In this document: one piece after another, positions 54,885-64,000 of the stretch
Layout of the letters: each line of letters starts with the position of its first letter
How positions within the stretch are numbered: the first letter of the stretch is position 1
From: Dryas octopetala
Lineage: Eukaryota > Streptophyta > Magnoliopsida > Rosales > Rosaceae
Direction: 5' to 3'
Length of the DNA: 64,000 bases
Assembly (NCBI GenBank): GCA_963921425.1
Contig: OY992834.1
Coordinates: 23,511,923 to 23,575,922, forward strand
Made by a program: the position numbers and the translations under genes
The notes under the pieces: model-generated
Told to the model about the DNA's origin: nothing
The model's database searches: none
The model's input: only the letters and a program-made list of their open reading frames with translations

Positions 54885-55635
54885 AATGATTTTAACTACT
54901 AAATTTCAATAACTTTTTAGTTTAAGTACCAAAATTAAATAGCATTTTAGATTAAATACTAGTTGAAAAGTCAAACAAATTAATAAAGTAAAATGTATTA
55001 GAATTTACAAATATTACATCACATGCCACTACAATAAAAAAAAAAATTACATCACAAAAATTACATTAATTTATATTATATTGTATTAAAAAAAAAATCA
55101 ATCCAGTCACAACTTAACTGTGACTGTTTTGGTAAATTGAAAGAGACAACTCACACCACTATACTATATATTATTTTGAGTAAAAGTATTGTTTTGACCT
55201 CTATTTATATTATATTGTAGTATAATTTCTCTAAAAAAAATTCAATTAAGTTACAACTTAACTGTGACTATCTCACAACTTAGATGTGATTGTCGTTCAG
55301 TCACAACTAAATTTGAAGTTGTGAGTGTCGTACAGTCACAACTAAATGTGAAGTTAAGACTACATTAGCAAATTTTCAAGATAATATAAAAGCCTCAAGG
55401 ACAATTTTGTCAAAACTTTATAAATTTTAACTAACACTCATCATATGTGAGCTAAAGGATAAAAATGTAAAATGGAAAAGGCTCAAATCAAAAGGGCCAA
55501 CATATTTGTGACCTAATCTAAAAAACCACATTTAAATTTGGTAGTTCAATTGAAATATTATATGGTCTTCATGCTATACCAAAAAAATTATTGGGATTTG
55601 GTATTTAATCCTAATTTTCTATTAATTAAATTAAA
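54885..55635 (-). repeat. Inverted repeat, right copy (unoccupied LINE site)
   Basis: Reverse complement of 41703-42532 plus 48456-48530. The LINE target position (about 54965-54985) is uninterrupted here. Compared with the left copy it lacks the 180-bp tandem duplication. Diverged by scattered substitutions and small indels. Confidence 0.85.
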
Positions 55636-55918
55636 AAATTTGACAAAATAATATCCAAAATTATAATAAAATTCTATTATACAGACCTGTATAGTACATA
55701 GGCATTATGCAAGTAAATTTTAAAATTAATTAAACTAAGTTTGAGTCATTCAAAGACCTTTAGTATTTTTTTTTTTCTGAGAAATAAAAAATAAAGCCAT
55801 TGAGTATGTTGCTCAAACCTCTATTGATCACTTATTAGTAATGTTCAAAATTGGTCGAGTAGTATTTGAGGGTGGTTCAAACACTACTCGAAAGATTTTT
55901 CAACACTACTTGATGGAT
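55636..55918. other. Unassigned stretch
   Basis: AT-rich, nothing recognised. Confidence 0.4.
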
Positions 55919-56088
55919 ATCTTTTTAAGGATCAATTACAATTTGCACCCCCGTTGTTTGTGTCAAATAACACACTGGTTCATGACTTTCAAAACATATC
56001 AATATTAAACCCAAACTTTCAAATAATTCAAATGTTGTCCCTTCTTTAAGTTAACCGTCAAGTCAACCGATAAGCACTTATGTTGTAG

Positions 56089-56640
56089 ATGTTGGCTCAA
56101 TTTATTTTGTTGATGTGGCATTCCACTACAAATTCACACTGTTTTTTTCCTTCATCCAACTCCTCTACAATCTCAAATTGCTCTTTTGGCACCACAGCTC
56201 CTTTTAAATTTATGCCATCCATTCTCACCCTTCAACACCTCCAAGCCATTGAGCATTCTCACAAAAATTTCATCGATTCATTTTTGGTTGGGATTACCTA
56301 TCTAGTCTGGCTCAACTCTGTCCACATCGAGTTTAACCTGATCAACGAGATGTTTCTAGCTTTCAACCAGTTGCTCCTTTTCTTCGTTTCCTCCAACAAC
56401 TTGACTTGGCAAATTTCTGTAACTCCCACTCTATCAAGTTTGAGATATTGTCGTTCGAGTCGAATCTTGAGCTCTTAATTTGAGGATATTATGAACAAGG
56501 CGTGCAGATGACATGCCTTGTTCTTCAAACCTCACAATGCGACGAGGATGACGTTATGGACCTCTCCACTCTTAAGGCCATTGGCGGAGAGTGCACAATC
56601 ACATGTAGTGGTTCTGTCTTCACAATCTCCACAAAAGCAT
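56089..56640 (+). other. Interior of MULE 55929-62239, possible captured sequence
   Basis: Between the left TIR and the retroelement there is about 550 bp with less AT-rich, codon-like composition. One plus-strand frame is open for 129 codons (56089-56478) and a second for GYYEQGVQMTCLVLQ... (from 56484). Neither matches a protein I recognise. MULEs often capture host exons, so this is a candidate capture, not a gene call. Confidence 0.3.
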
Positions 56641-56794
56641 GATGAGTGTGCATTTGCATCACTTTATGATACTAATTCCTTAACCTAGAGTGTTAGAACT
56701 CGATATTTTGTAATTCTTGTCTTGTTTTTGTGTTTTTAGGTCAAATGAAGCAGAAATGAGAAAAAGAAGCAAATGGAGCCATTTTGGGACATTT

Positions 56795-57095
56795 CCTGGT
56801 CAAATTAAGAAAACGAGTGAAATCCTGGTCAAACCAGGAAAAGTGCAGAAATCCTAGTCGAATGAGGATTCCTAGTCACACTAGGAAACATCAAGTCCAG
56901 AACTATCATTGCGGAGCCAGAAATGTGAAATCCTGATTCGAACAGGAAATCCTAGTTGAACTAGGAAACCTAACCCAACTAGGGAAAGGAGTCCTAATGA
57001 CACTAGGAGACCCCAGGGGCAATATGGTCATTACAAGAAGTCGAAATGGATAAGGAATCTCTCATTTTCAAGGAATCCTAGTTGCACCAGGAAAT
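56795..57095 (+). repeat. Cluster of TCCTAGT/ACTAGGA dyads
   Basis: At least seven short inverted repeats of the type TCCTGGTCAAACCAGGA, TCCTAGTCACACTAGGA and TCCTAGTTGAACTAGGA (7-bp arms, 3-base centre) with variants within 300 bp of LTR-like sequence. Confidence 0.7.
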
Positions 57096-57151
57096 GTTGG
57101 TCAAAGTCAACTCTACAAAGTCAAGGTTCTAGAAGCTTCCAGAAGGTGATC

Positions 57152-59602
57152 TGTAACGCTCCGATCCTAGGGCCCAAAAATACACTGAAACTTTGTCCTT
57201 TAAACCTCTTTTCAAAGAATGAGTCATGCACTTAACATAATAAATAAATACGTTAAATAAATCAGAGTGTGAGCCCAAAATCATTTATGTAAAATCACTG
57301 TATAAAATCAGTTAAATCAAAATCAAATGAGTCCCACTGTCTCGTCTTCTCCTCACTATTTCCTCAGCCTGCTTAACCTGCAAAACACCAACAACCACAC
57401 TGCACCATATCCATGGTACACCGGGTCATTCAAACAAATAACCCGGTAAGCTCACTAGAGCTCGTATGAGTGAAATAACGAAATAATTAACCTCAATAAT
57501 ATCCTCAATTTTCATACTCAAAATAATCCACAAGAGTATCCATAATTACTCAATCACATCACAAATTCATCAACAAATCATCCAAGTATCAAAATAAACA
57601 TAATTTCTCAAATTCACATCTTAAATCCCATCAATAAATAATAATCAATTCGGCAAATCAAATGCCTAATCGTCAACTATTAACCTCAATCTCTAATCAT
57701 TCACATCCTAACTCATAACCTCAATGCACAATCAATTCATCATTGTCCATCCTCGAGATTCAAGCCTACACTTTACCAAGTCCTAGCCAAACCAAATCCT
57801 AGCAAAACAAATGCACACAAGCACACAAAGCAACGAAATAGACTATCTAATTTCACTCACGTCGCTTTTTGAAATCCTCTAGCTTTCAAACTAACTTCAA
57901 AATCTCTTCCTTCAGATCCATTTTTCAATCCCCTCAAAATTGTAAATCGACCTCTGAAGAACAATTTATACTTCACAACCAAAACCTCACTCCACAAACT
58001 GTAAATCGCTCGCCACTTCCCGTGCAGAGCGGATCGATGCACAGGCAGGCAGGTATGCTCGCCACTTCTCGTGCAGAGCGAATCTATACACGAGCAGGTA
58101 GGAATGCTCACCACTTCTCGTGCAGAGCGAATCAATGCACGAGCAGGCAGGATGCTCGCCACTTCTCGTGCAGAGCGAATCAATGCACGAGCAGGCAGGA
58201 TGCTCGCCACTTCTCGTGCAGAGCGAATCTATACACAAGCAGGCAGGGATTCTCACACAACCTCAATCACAACATTCTCAGAACCATCTCATAACCATCC
58301 TTGTATCACAATGTATAAATGCCTCATGTATTTCTCCTCAGATTCATCTCTACATATGCATCATCATCAACACTTGTTGTCAGACAATTTATTCTTTAAA
58401 CGTTTACTCTCAGTTTACTCCGAGCTATGCCGAATCAAGTAATCCCTTCCGAAATTGATTCTTGCTCATGACCTTTCACTTGTTTGTTACTCAAATCATA
58501 CCAAATGCTTCCTCAAAAGTAACTTGATTATTCTGTAAGATAATTACCTAATCATTTTCATTAATCCTCGATAATAAGTATTTCTTCCCTAATCCAGCAA
58601 TTATTCTCGGGCAACCCTATCATTCCTAAATAATACCCTAGCCTCAAATCCTCATCAAATCATTCTCATAATCCAAATCCTACACTTAGTCTTCCTAACA
58701 TAAAGCAACAAACACACAAAACAGATCATTCAATAACAGTACTCTACTTTAAAAACTGATAAATTTCACTCACAGTCTAACCACGCGGAAAGACCAAAAT
58801 GCCCTTCTTGGCTCCTTTGCTCGGATCTCCAATCCGGCAGCATAACGGCATCGGGAGTGAGATTTCCCGAGCCCGTGTACCTATTAAGACCAGAAAATCA
58901 ATAAATACAATTCAGAAACACAATTGGGCCACTGAACGACCGAAACGGGCGGCCGCCACCACACACGGTGGCTGCCCCGCCCCAAACAACACACAAATTC
59001 ACAGAAACTCACCCAAAGCGTCACTAGACAATGAAATTGACTTATGGGACTTCCGAAGAGGCAGAAACGCAACAAATAACCACCAACTCGCCGCCACACA
59101 AGGCGGAGCTACAGTGACCGTGGCTGCAAATTAGGGAAATTGGATTCGAATCACAAATGGCCCAAACAAAGTACACAGACATGAAGAGTATGTCGAGAGG
59201 ATGAAGAATAATACCTCACTCGACAGAAAACACCGCCAGGTTCGCCGAAAAAGCGTCGGAGCAGCCGCAACAAGGTGGCGTCGAATCGCCGTCGTGGAGA
59301 GTCACCGGGGTGAGAGAAATGCACGGGAAGACTCGCCGTGGCATGGGGAAGAGAACCCAGGTGGTCCGACGCCGCGATTTGGCCGGAAAATGCAGATCGT
59401 CGACGAGGGGAAGCTCGGTTGTTCCACGTCGTTCCTTCGTCGTGGGTGATCGGCCGGAAAAATGGAGGCCACAGGGATAGAGAGGGAAGGGAGGCGAGCA
59501 CTGTGGGCTAAACACCCAGCCCAGCCGCCGCCGGACGCGCCGCCACGCGCCGGGGACAAGGGCGGCGAGGGTGAGGGGTGAGAGACAGACAGATGCGCGG
59601 GG

Positions 59603-59686
<84 letters not shown>

Positions 59687-60011
59687 TCTGACTTTTTGCG
59701 TTTCTAAAACCCACTTTCGTAAAAATTACAAGTTTGCCATTCACTTCACATGTCTGTATCTTTCAAACCGTAACTCCGTTTGACGCGTGCCGCGTGTCTA
59801 CGAACTCGTGGACTCAAGACCTTTCCAACGTGCCCAAAGTCAAAGACGAAAGTCCATTAGTTTTAAAAGTCAACTTTTGGGTCAAACCCAATTTAAAACA
59901 AAAATTAAAAATGAAACCAAAACCTTTTAAATTTCCAAATAAATTCCCAAAATGCTTAAAATAATTCGCAAAATATTTAAAATAACTCCTTGAAAAATAC
60001 GGGGTCTTACA
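57152..60011 (-). mobile_element. Solo LTR of a second gypsy family (family B), nested
   Basis: In its own (minus) sense it starts TGTAAGACCCCGTATTTTTC (60011 downward) and ends ...GATCGGAGCGTTACA (57152). It is 2860 bp long with no partner LTR. It shares with family A the block around AATCCGGCAGCATAACGGCA (58831 here, 14210 in the other) and TTCACTTGTTTGT.ACTCAAA, so the families are related. The flanking pentamers TGATC and TGGTG match imperfectly, so the duplication is decayed. It contains the 48-bp array (58022-58250) and (GA)n at 59604-59682. Confidence 0.72.
58022..58250 (-). repeat. 48-bp tandem array in LTR family B (5 units)
   Basis: Units begin GTGCAGAGCG at 58022, 58071, 58120, 58168 and 58216, each continuing GAATC.AT.CACGAGCAGG-type sequence and CTCGCCACTTCTC. 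The TGCAGAGC core and the position within the LTR parallel the 57-bp array of family A. Confidence 0.88.
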
Positions 60012-60640
60012 TGGTGGACATCCATGGAAATGAATGGAGGGAAGAAATGAATTTGAATTCAAATGGAAATGAGGGGCAAAATGGGAAGTCAGAAGTCAAG
60101 GGCCCATGGGCCTAAGGGATGTCGAACCCAAGATGGGCCATGCATGCACATGCATGGGCCCAAACCCTAGCAGCCCAAAGTCCATGCGTAAGGAGCAAGA
60201 TGGCAGCCCATGCATGCACATACATGCCATACAAACCCTAGCAGCCAATTAAGGAGCCCATGCGCAAGCCCAAGATGCAAGCCCAAGGTGGAAGCCCATG
60301 GAATGAAACCCTAGCCCATCTTGTGCAAGCCACTTCAGCCCAACACATGTGAGCCCAATGCACATCAAGGTCCAAGACCAGCAGCCCATGCGCAAGGAGG
60401 GAGGCCTAGCTGATTTGCATGCGCCACTTAAGCCCAAGAGGACAAGCCCTTGCCGCAAGCCACAAGGAGAAGAAACCCTAGCAGCCGCATGTCACCTCTT
60501 CCTTGCCTCTCAAGGATTGCACCTCTATATATATCCCCTTAATTCAGAACCCTAAGGACCTGACTTCACACTTTTTGCACCAGCCGAATTCTCCTAGTTC
60601 CTAGTTTATTTTTCTGTTTTAGGTTTTAGTTTTCAGAAAA
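60012..60640 (+). repeat. GCCCATGC-rich repetitive tract
   Basis: Repeated words AAACCCTAGCAGCC and GCCCATGCATGCACATACATG occur many times between 60090 and 60490. It is part of the interrupted LTR-like element. Non-coding. Confidence 0.5.
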
Positions 60641-62249
60641 TAAAAGTGAGAGAGGGAGCTGAATTCAGAGGGACTTAGAGAGAAGGTGGCGTGACAAGTG
60701 AGAGGGAGAAGGAACCAGCCCCTTGCCGCAAGCCCTAGCTCACCATAGCCGTGAGCCAATTGCTTGCTAGGTGCCTCCTTATTCTTCCCTCCTTGCCGCA
60801 GCCACCCTTGTGTTTGCATCTCTGATTTTGTTTTCTTTTTCCTTCTAGAATTCTGATTTTATGTTGGTTTATGTTTCTAAATTTATCTAGGTTATAATTC
60901 TGAATTTATTTAATTGAGTTGCTGGATTTAATTAGTTTAAAGCTTTGGTTTTCTTTAATGCATGTTTCAGATTCTAGTTAGTTTATATTCTTCAATCTAG
61001 TTTAGTTGTGGTTCTGATTTCAATTTGTGCATGCATTTAATTTCGTTAACTTTGCGTTTCTGATTTTATTATTAAGCATGAATTGAGATTTCATTATTAT
61101 TGTTGCTATTTTTATTTATTTAATTTAAGTATGTAGGTTAGTTATTCTATCTTGCATGTTAGTCGTAGGTCGATTAATGGATTTGCATGTTCTGACAAAT
61201 CGTTTATCCGTCTCTTGGTCTGTTAGTTTGATGTTTGCATGTATTAAATTTTCACTATCTATTAGAACCCGTCACTAGTTGTTTGCATCCTTTGACTGGC
61301 CACCTTAGGGTAATTGCATCTAGTTTATTTGTTAGATTTAGCTGTGAAATAATCAAAGACACTAAACCACAAGTAACAAGGGAATAAGGGATTATTCTTG
61401 GTAGTGGGGTTGGGCGACCTCTATAAGGAAATAGTCAAAGATTATATGTTGTGCATGTTTGACGTTCTCATAAAACTTAATGACTCCTACATGGGTAACA
61501 GCTACCTTAGCTTGAACTAGGGAACATGTAGGTTAACTGGCTAAGGAAGGCCCAAGAAGCTCTTAGTTTATGCATTAGGAGAACAATTGCGAGAAAGTAA
61601 CTAGCCAAACCTTTTTAGCAGTCAAACTTTAATATGTTGTGTTCAAATTAACTGTCATTAGCCTTGGATGGTTATTGCATGCTTATCTGATTTGAAACTG
61701 AAAACTTAACATTGCAAGATAGAATAAAGGGTGTGTGCGTGTGGTGATGTGTGCGTGTGGTGATGTGTGCGTGTGTTTCCATCTTTCAAAACCCCCCATT
61801 TAGTTATTCTAGTGATTAATTGCATTGATTTGTTGTTTATTAACCATTCCCGGTGGGATCGACCTCGTGCTTGTACGCTTTGCTACTGATGCGATTCGTG
61901 CACTTGCGAGTATACTTAGAATGAGATAATTGTTTATTTTTTTCTAAGAAAATAATTCAACAAAGCACAATAAAACAAAAAAACTAGTCTCATTCTTGGC
62001 CTCTCAATTGCAATCTCAATTCTCAATACCCTAGTGAAATCTATGGCGAAAGGCCATGTCAACAAAAAGAATGGCAGACGTCTGCAACATAAGCACACGT
62101 ACTTAACAATTGACCTGAAACGAAGGGACAATATTACAAAGAATTGAAAGTTTGATTTAACACTGATATATACGTTTTGAAAGTCAGGTACCAATGTGTT
62201 ATTTGACCAAAACAACAAGGGTGCAAAGTATAATTAACCATATTTTTAA

Positions 62250-62666
62250 ACACATAAAAAAAAAATTTAAACGTCCCTTGCACACTTAAAAAATGTTATG
62301 AATATTCTTCCACACTTATATTTTTATAGACCTTGTACACTACTTTGCCGACATACATATTTTGAATAAATTTATTTAGGTAAAAAAAACATAATTAATT
62401 AATTAATTAATTAATCCTTTCTCAAATGACGTAGTAAATTTTCAATTTATTAAATTCTTTAAATATTATCAAACATAAGATGTTAGGAGTGAAACCACTA
62501 GCTAGTGAACATCAAGGCCAAAGTCTACAAAAGGTCATCAATATATCCACTCCAGAAAATTTTTCATTAACAGGAATAAGGGATAAAAAATATAAATGTT
62601 ATGATTTTATTAAATGAGAATACCAACTCATACTTATCACTATTGGAGAGGAAAGTTTTTGTATTC

Positions 62667-62701
<35 letters not shown>

Positions 62702-62810
62702 TGAAGAACCCATGAAATCCCCTCAACATTTCATGACATAATTATATATCCAAAGTTTCACGCCAGCTCTATCTCTCTGTCTCTCTGTCTCTCTCTCTCT
62801 AGCCAAAACC
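62250..62810 (+). promoter_or_regulatory. Upstream region of the NPF gene
   Basis: About 560 bp between the MULE and the ATG. It contains (TTAA)n at 62396-62415, an (AT)n run at 62670-62699 that could overlap the TATA region, and a CT-rich leader (TCTCTCTGTCTCTCTGTCTC, 62772-62803) typical of plant 5' UTRs. The promoter is inferred from position; no specific factor site is claimed. Confidence 0.4.
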
Positions 62811-63719
62811 ATGAAAGAAAATGGCCTTCAGAACCAGTTATGCACCACCACCCACCAAAAACCCTCTACAGGTGGCTGGAGGGCCGCCATTTTCATCATC
62901 TGTAAGCTTTTCAAACACTTAATTAAAAAGACTCAGTTACTTAATTACTTGGTATTGTTGTTGATTTTTGGTTCTATGTTAATTTTGAAATGTACTCCCG
63001 CAGTTGTAGAGGTGGCAGAGAGGTTTGCTTACACTGGCTTAGCTGCTAACCTCATCATGTACCTCACAAATGACCTCCACCAGCCCATGGCCACCGCCGC
63101 GAAAAACGTCAACATGTGGGTTGGTGTGTCATCTCTCTTCCCTCTGCTTGGGGCCATAGTTGCCGATTCATATCTCGGACGCTTCAAGACAATCATTTTC
63201 TCCACCACCATTTATTTCATGGTAAATTAATTTTCTCATCTGCTTTCACAAGAAACTTTGGTATAACCGTTGTATAGAATCCATTTTTACTCATTGTCAA
63301 TTGATTTTAGATCTAGTTAATTAGCTCTTATACTTTACTTTCTCAATGATGAATACGTGAATGATTGAATGTGAAAGAAATGTTGTGTACAACAGTTGTA
63401 GTCAAGGAAATGGGCTTAATGAGCTGTAGCTAATATATGGTGTGTACATCATGAGTTATGACTGCAGGGAATGGTTGTACTATGCTTATCTGTGTCCGTT
63501 ATTCCTATCCATTACCGCAAAGCAGTGTTTTTCGTGGCGCTATACACTCTAGCGGTTGGGGAAGGTGGGCACAAGCCTTGCGTCCAAACCTTCGCGGCAG
63601 ATCAGTTTGATGAGAACTCCCCACAAGAGAAAGAGGCCAAGAGCTCATTCTTCAATTGGTGGTATTTAGCAATAGTAATTTCCGCCAGTGTTGCCTCACT
63701 AGTGGTCATCTATATTCAG
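62811..63719 (+). CDS. NRT1/PTR family transporter, NPF5-like (5' part; continues beyond window)
   Basis: Three exons: 62811-62901, 63004-63221 and 63468-63719, all with GT-AG introns. They give the first 187 residues of a protein that is normally about 560-600. NPF proteins are plasma- or vacuolar-membrane proton-coupled carriers for nitrate, peptides, hormones or other solutes. The proton-coupling EVAER (33-37, ExxER[F]) lies in the first membrane helix, then AANLIMYLTNDL, NMWVGVSSLFPLLGAIVADS, the YLGRFKTI loop, and GEGGHKPCVQTFAADQFDE with KSSFFNWWY, which is characteristic of the NPF5 clade. Exon 1 is short (91 bp) and the first splice interrupts the codon for F31, as in relatives. Substrate cannot be deduced. 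No lesion was seen in the visible part. Confidence 0.9.
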
Positions 63720-64000
63720 GTAACACATCATTTCCTTCAAATTTTGCCTATTATGCCTTTTATCTTCAATATATTATCAAACCTATATCTATTTACATTA
63801 TATATGAATTAATATATTGATATTACATACTAAATTCAATTTTTTTTTGTCATTTTAAATATTAAAATTTAATGTCATGTAAATTTGGATATCAATCAGT
63901 CAAACTATATATTATCGTTCCACTGATTAATAGCTTGACCGATTGACCGACCAAAACAGCTTTATTTTATTTTATTTAAACATTTGATTATCTATGCATG
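63720..64000 (+). other. Third intron of the NPF gene (partial)
   Basis: Begins GTAACA after CAG at 63719 and remains AT-rich to the window edge. The large downstream exon expected for NPF genes is outside the window. Confidence 0.75.

Larger units (their letters stand above)
56640..61915 (+). mobile_element. LTR-like retroelement segment (Tat/Athila-type end), split by a solo LTR
   Basis: The right part ends GGGATCGACCTCGTGCTTG...CGTGCACTTGCGAG (61855-61915), the wording typical of Tat/Athila-group LTR ends. The left part (GCATTTGCATCACTTTATGA..., TTTTTAGGTCAAATGAAGC) resembles their LTR starts. The middle is displaced by a gypsy solo LTR (57152-60011). No gag or pol was seen, and exact ends and a target duplication could not be set. 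Confidence 0.5.
55929..62239. mobile_element. MULE with about 170-bp TIRs, host of nested retroelements
   Basis: Left end GGATCAATTACAATTTGCAC; right end inverted (...GTGCAAAGTATAATTAACC). The arms continue through TCAAATAACACA.TGGT, TGACTTTCAAAAC and TGTTGTCCCTTC-type matches to about 56100 and back from about 62070. The flanks ATCTTTTTAA (55919-55928) and ATATTTTTAA (62240-62249) differ at one of 10 bases. Without the nested LTR-like DNA (about 56640-61915) the element is about 1.0 kb. No transposase. Confidence 0.78.

Noticed and set aside
56545..56640. Weak resemblance of DLSTLKAIGGECTITCSGSVFTIST to a segment of PCNA (DLSSIGDTVVISV...)
   Set aside because: Similarity is confined to a few residues and none of the flanking PCNA sequence is present; treated as chance.

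Overview
The window is repeat-rich nuclear DNA from a flowering plant, most likely a eudicot. Evidence for this is GT-AG introns, plant-type COX16 and NPF genes, a plant L1-like LINE with DUF4283 and RNase H domains, Tekay-like Ty3/gypsy LTRs, and CACTA, Mutator (MULE), hAT and Harbinger debris. The species cannot be named from the sequence. No rRNA, tRNA or CRISPR was found.

Host genes are few. A complete two-exon COX16 (cytochrome c oxidase assembly) lies at 3357-3838. A broken, intron-bearing remnant of the mRNA-export gene THO1/HPR1 (THOC1) lies at 6162-8041. The first three exons of an NRT1/PTR family (NPF5-like) transporter lie at 62811-63719, and that gene runs off the right edge.

Layout: 1-510 CACTA terminus; 1165-2736 hAT-like element; 3357-8041 COX16 and THO1 remnant; 8132-10214 LINE and Harbinger fragments; 12252-15404 solo gypsy LTR with a 5-bp target duplication; 15993-22034 MULE-type elements and MITEs; 25096-29612 LTR-like DNA, a CACTA start with a TNP2-type fragment, and a 43-bp satellite-like array; 30270-36765 a complete but gutted LTR retrotransposon (large LTRs, intact PBS and PPT, about 0.9 kb interior, TSD TCTAT); 38105-41292 tandem duplications and a MITE; 41703-55635 two inverted copies of one repeat, the left one split by a full-length LINE (42533-48441) with two open ORFs, poly(A) and a perfect 14-bp TSD; 53004-54779 a MULE holding another nested element; 55929-62239 a MULE that contains an LTR-like element that itself contains a gypsy solo LTR.

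The two most informative objects are the young LINE, whose unoccupied target site is preserved in the inverted paralogous copy, and the deletion-derivative LTR element at 30270-36765. Its LTRs carry coding-neutral 57-bp tandem repeats, with counterparts in a second LTR family. I found no convincing new defence, metabolic or regulatory gene system; the unusual content is structural and transposon-derived. Unassigned stretches are stated as such.
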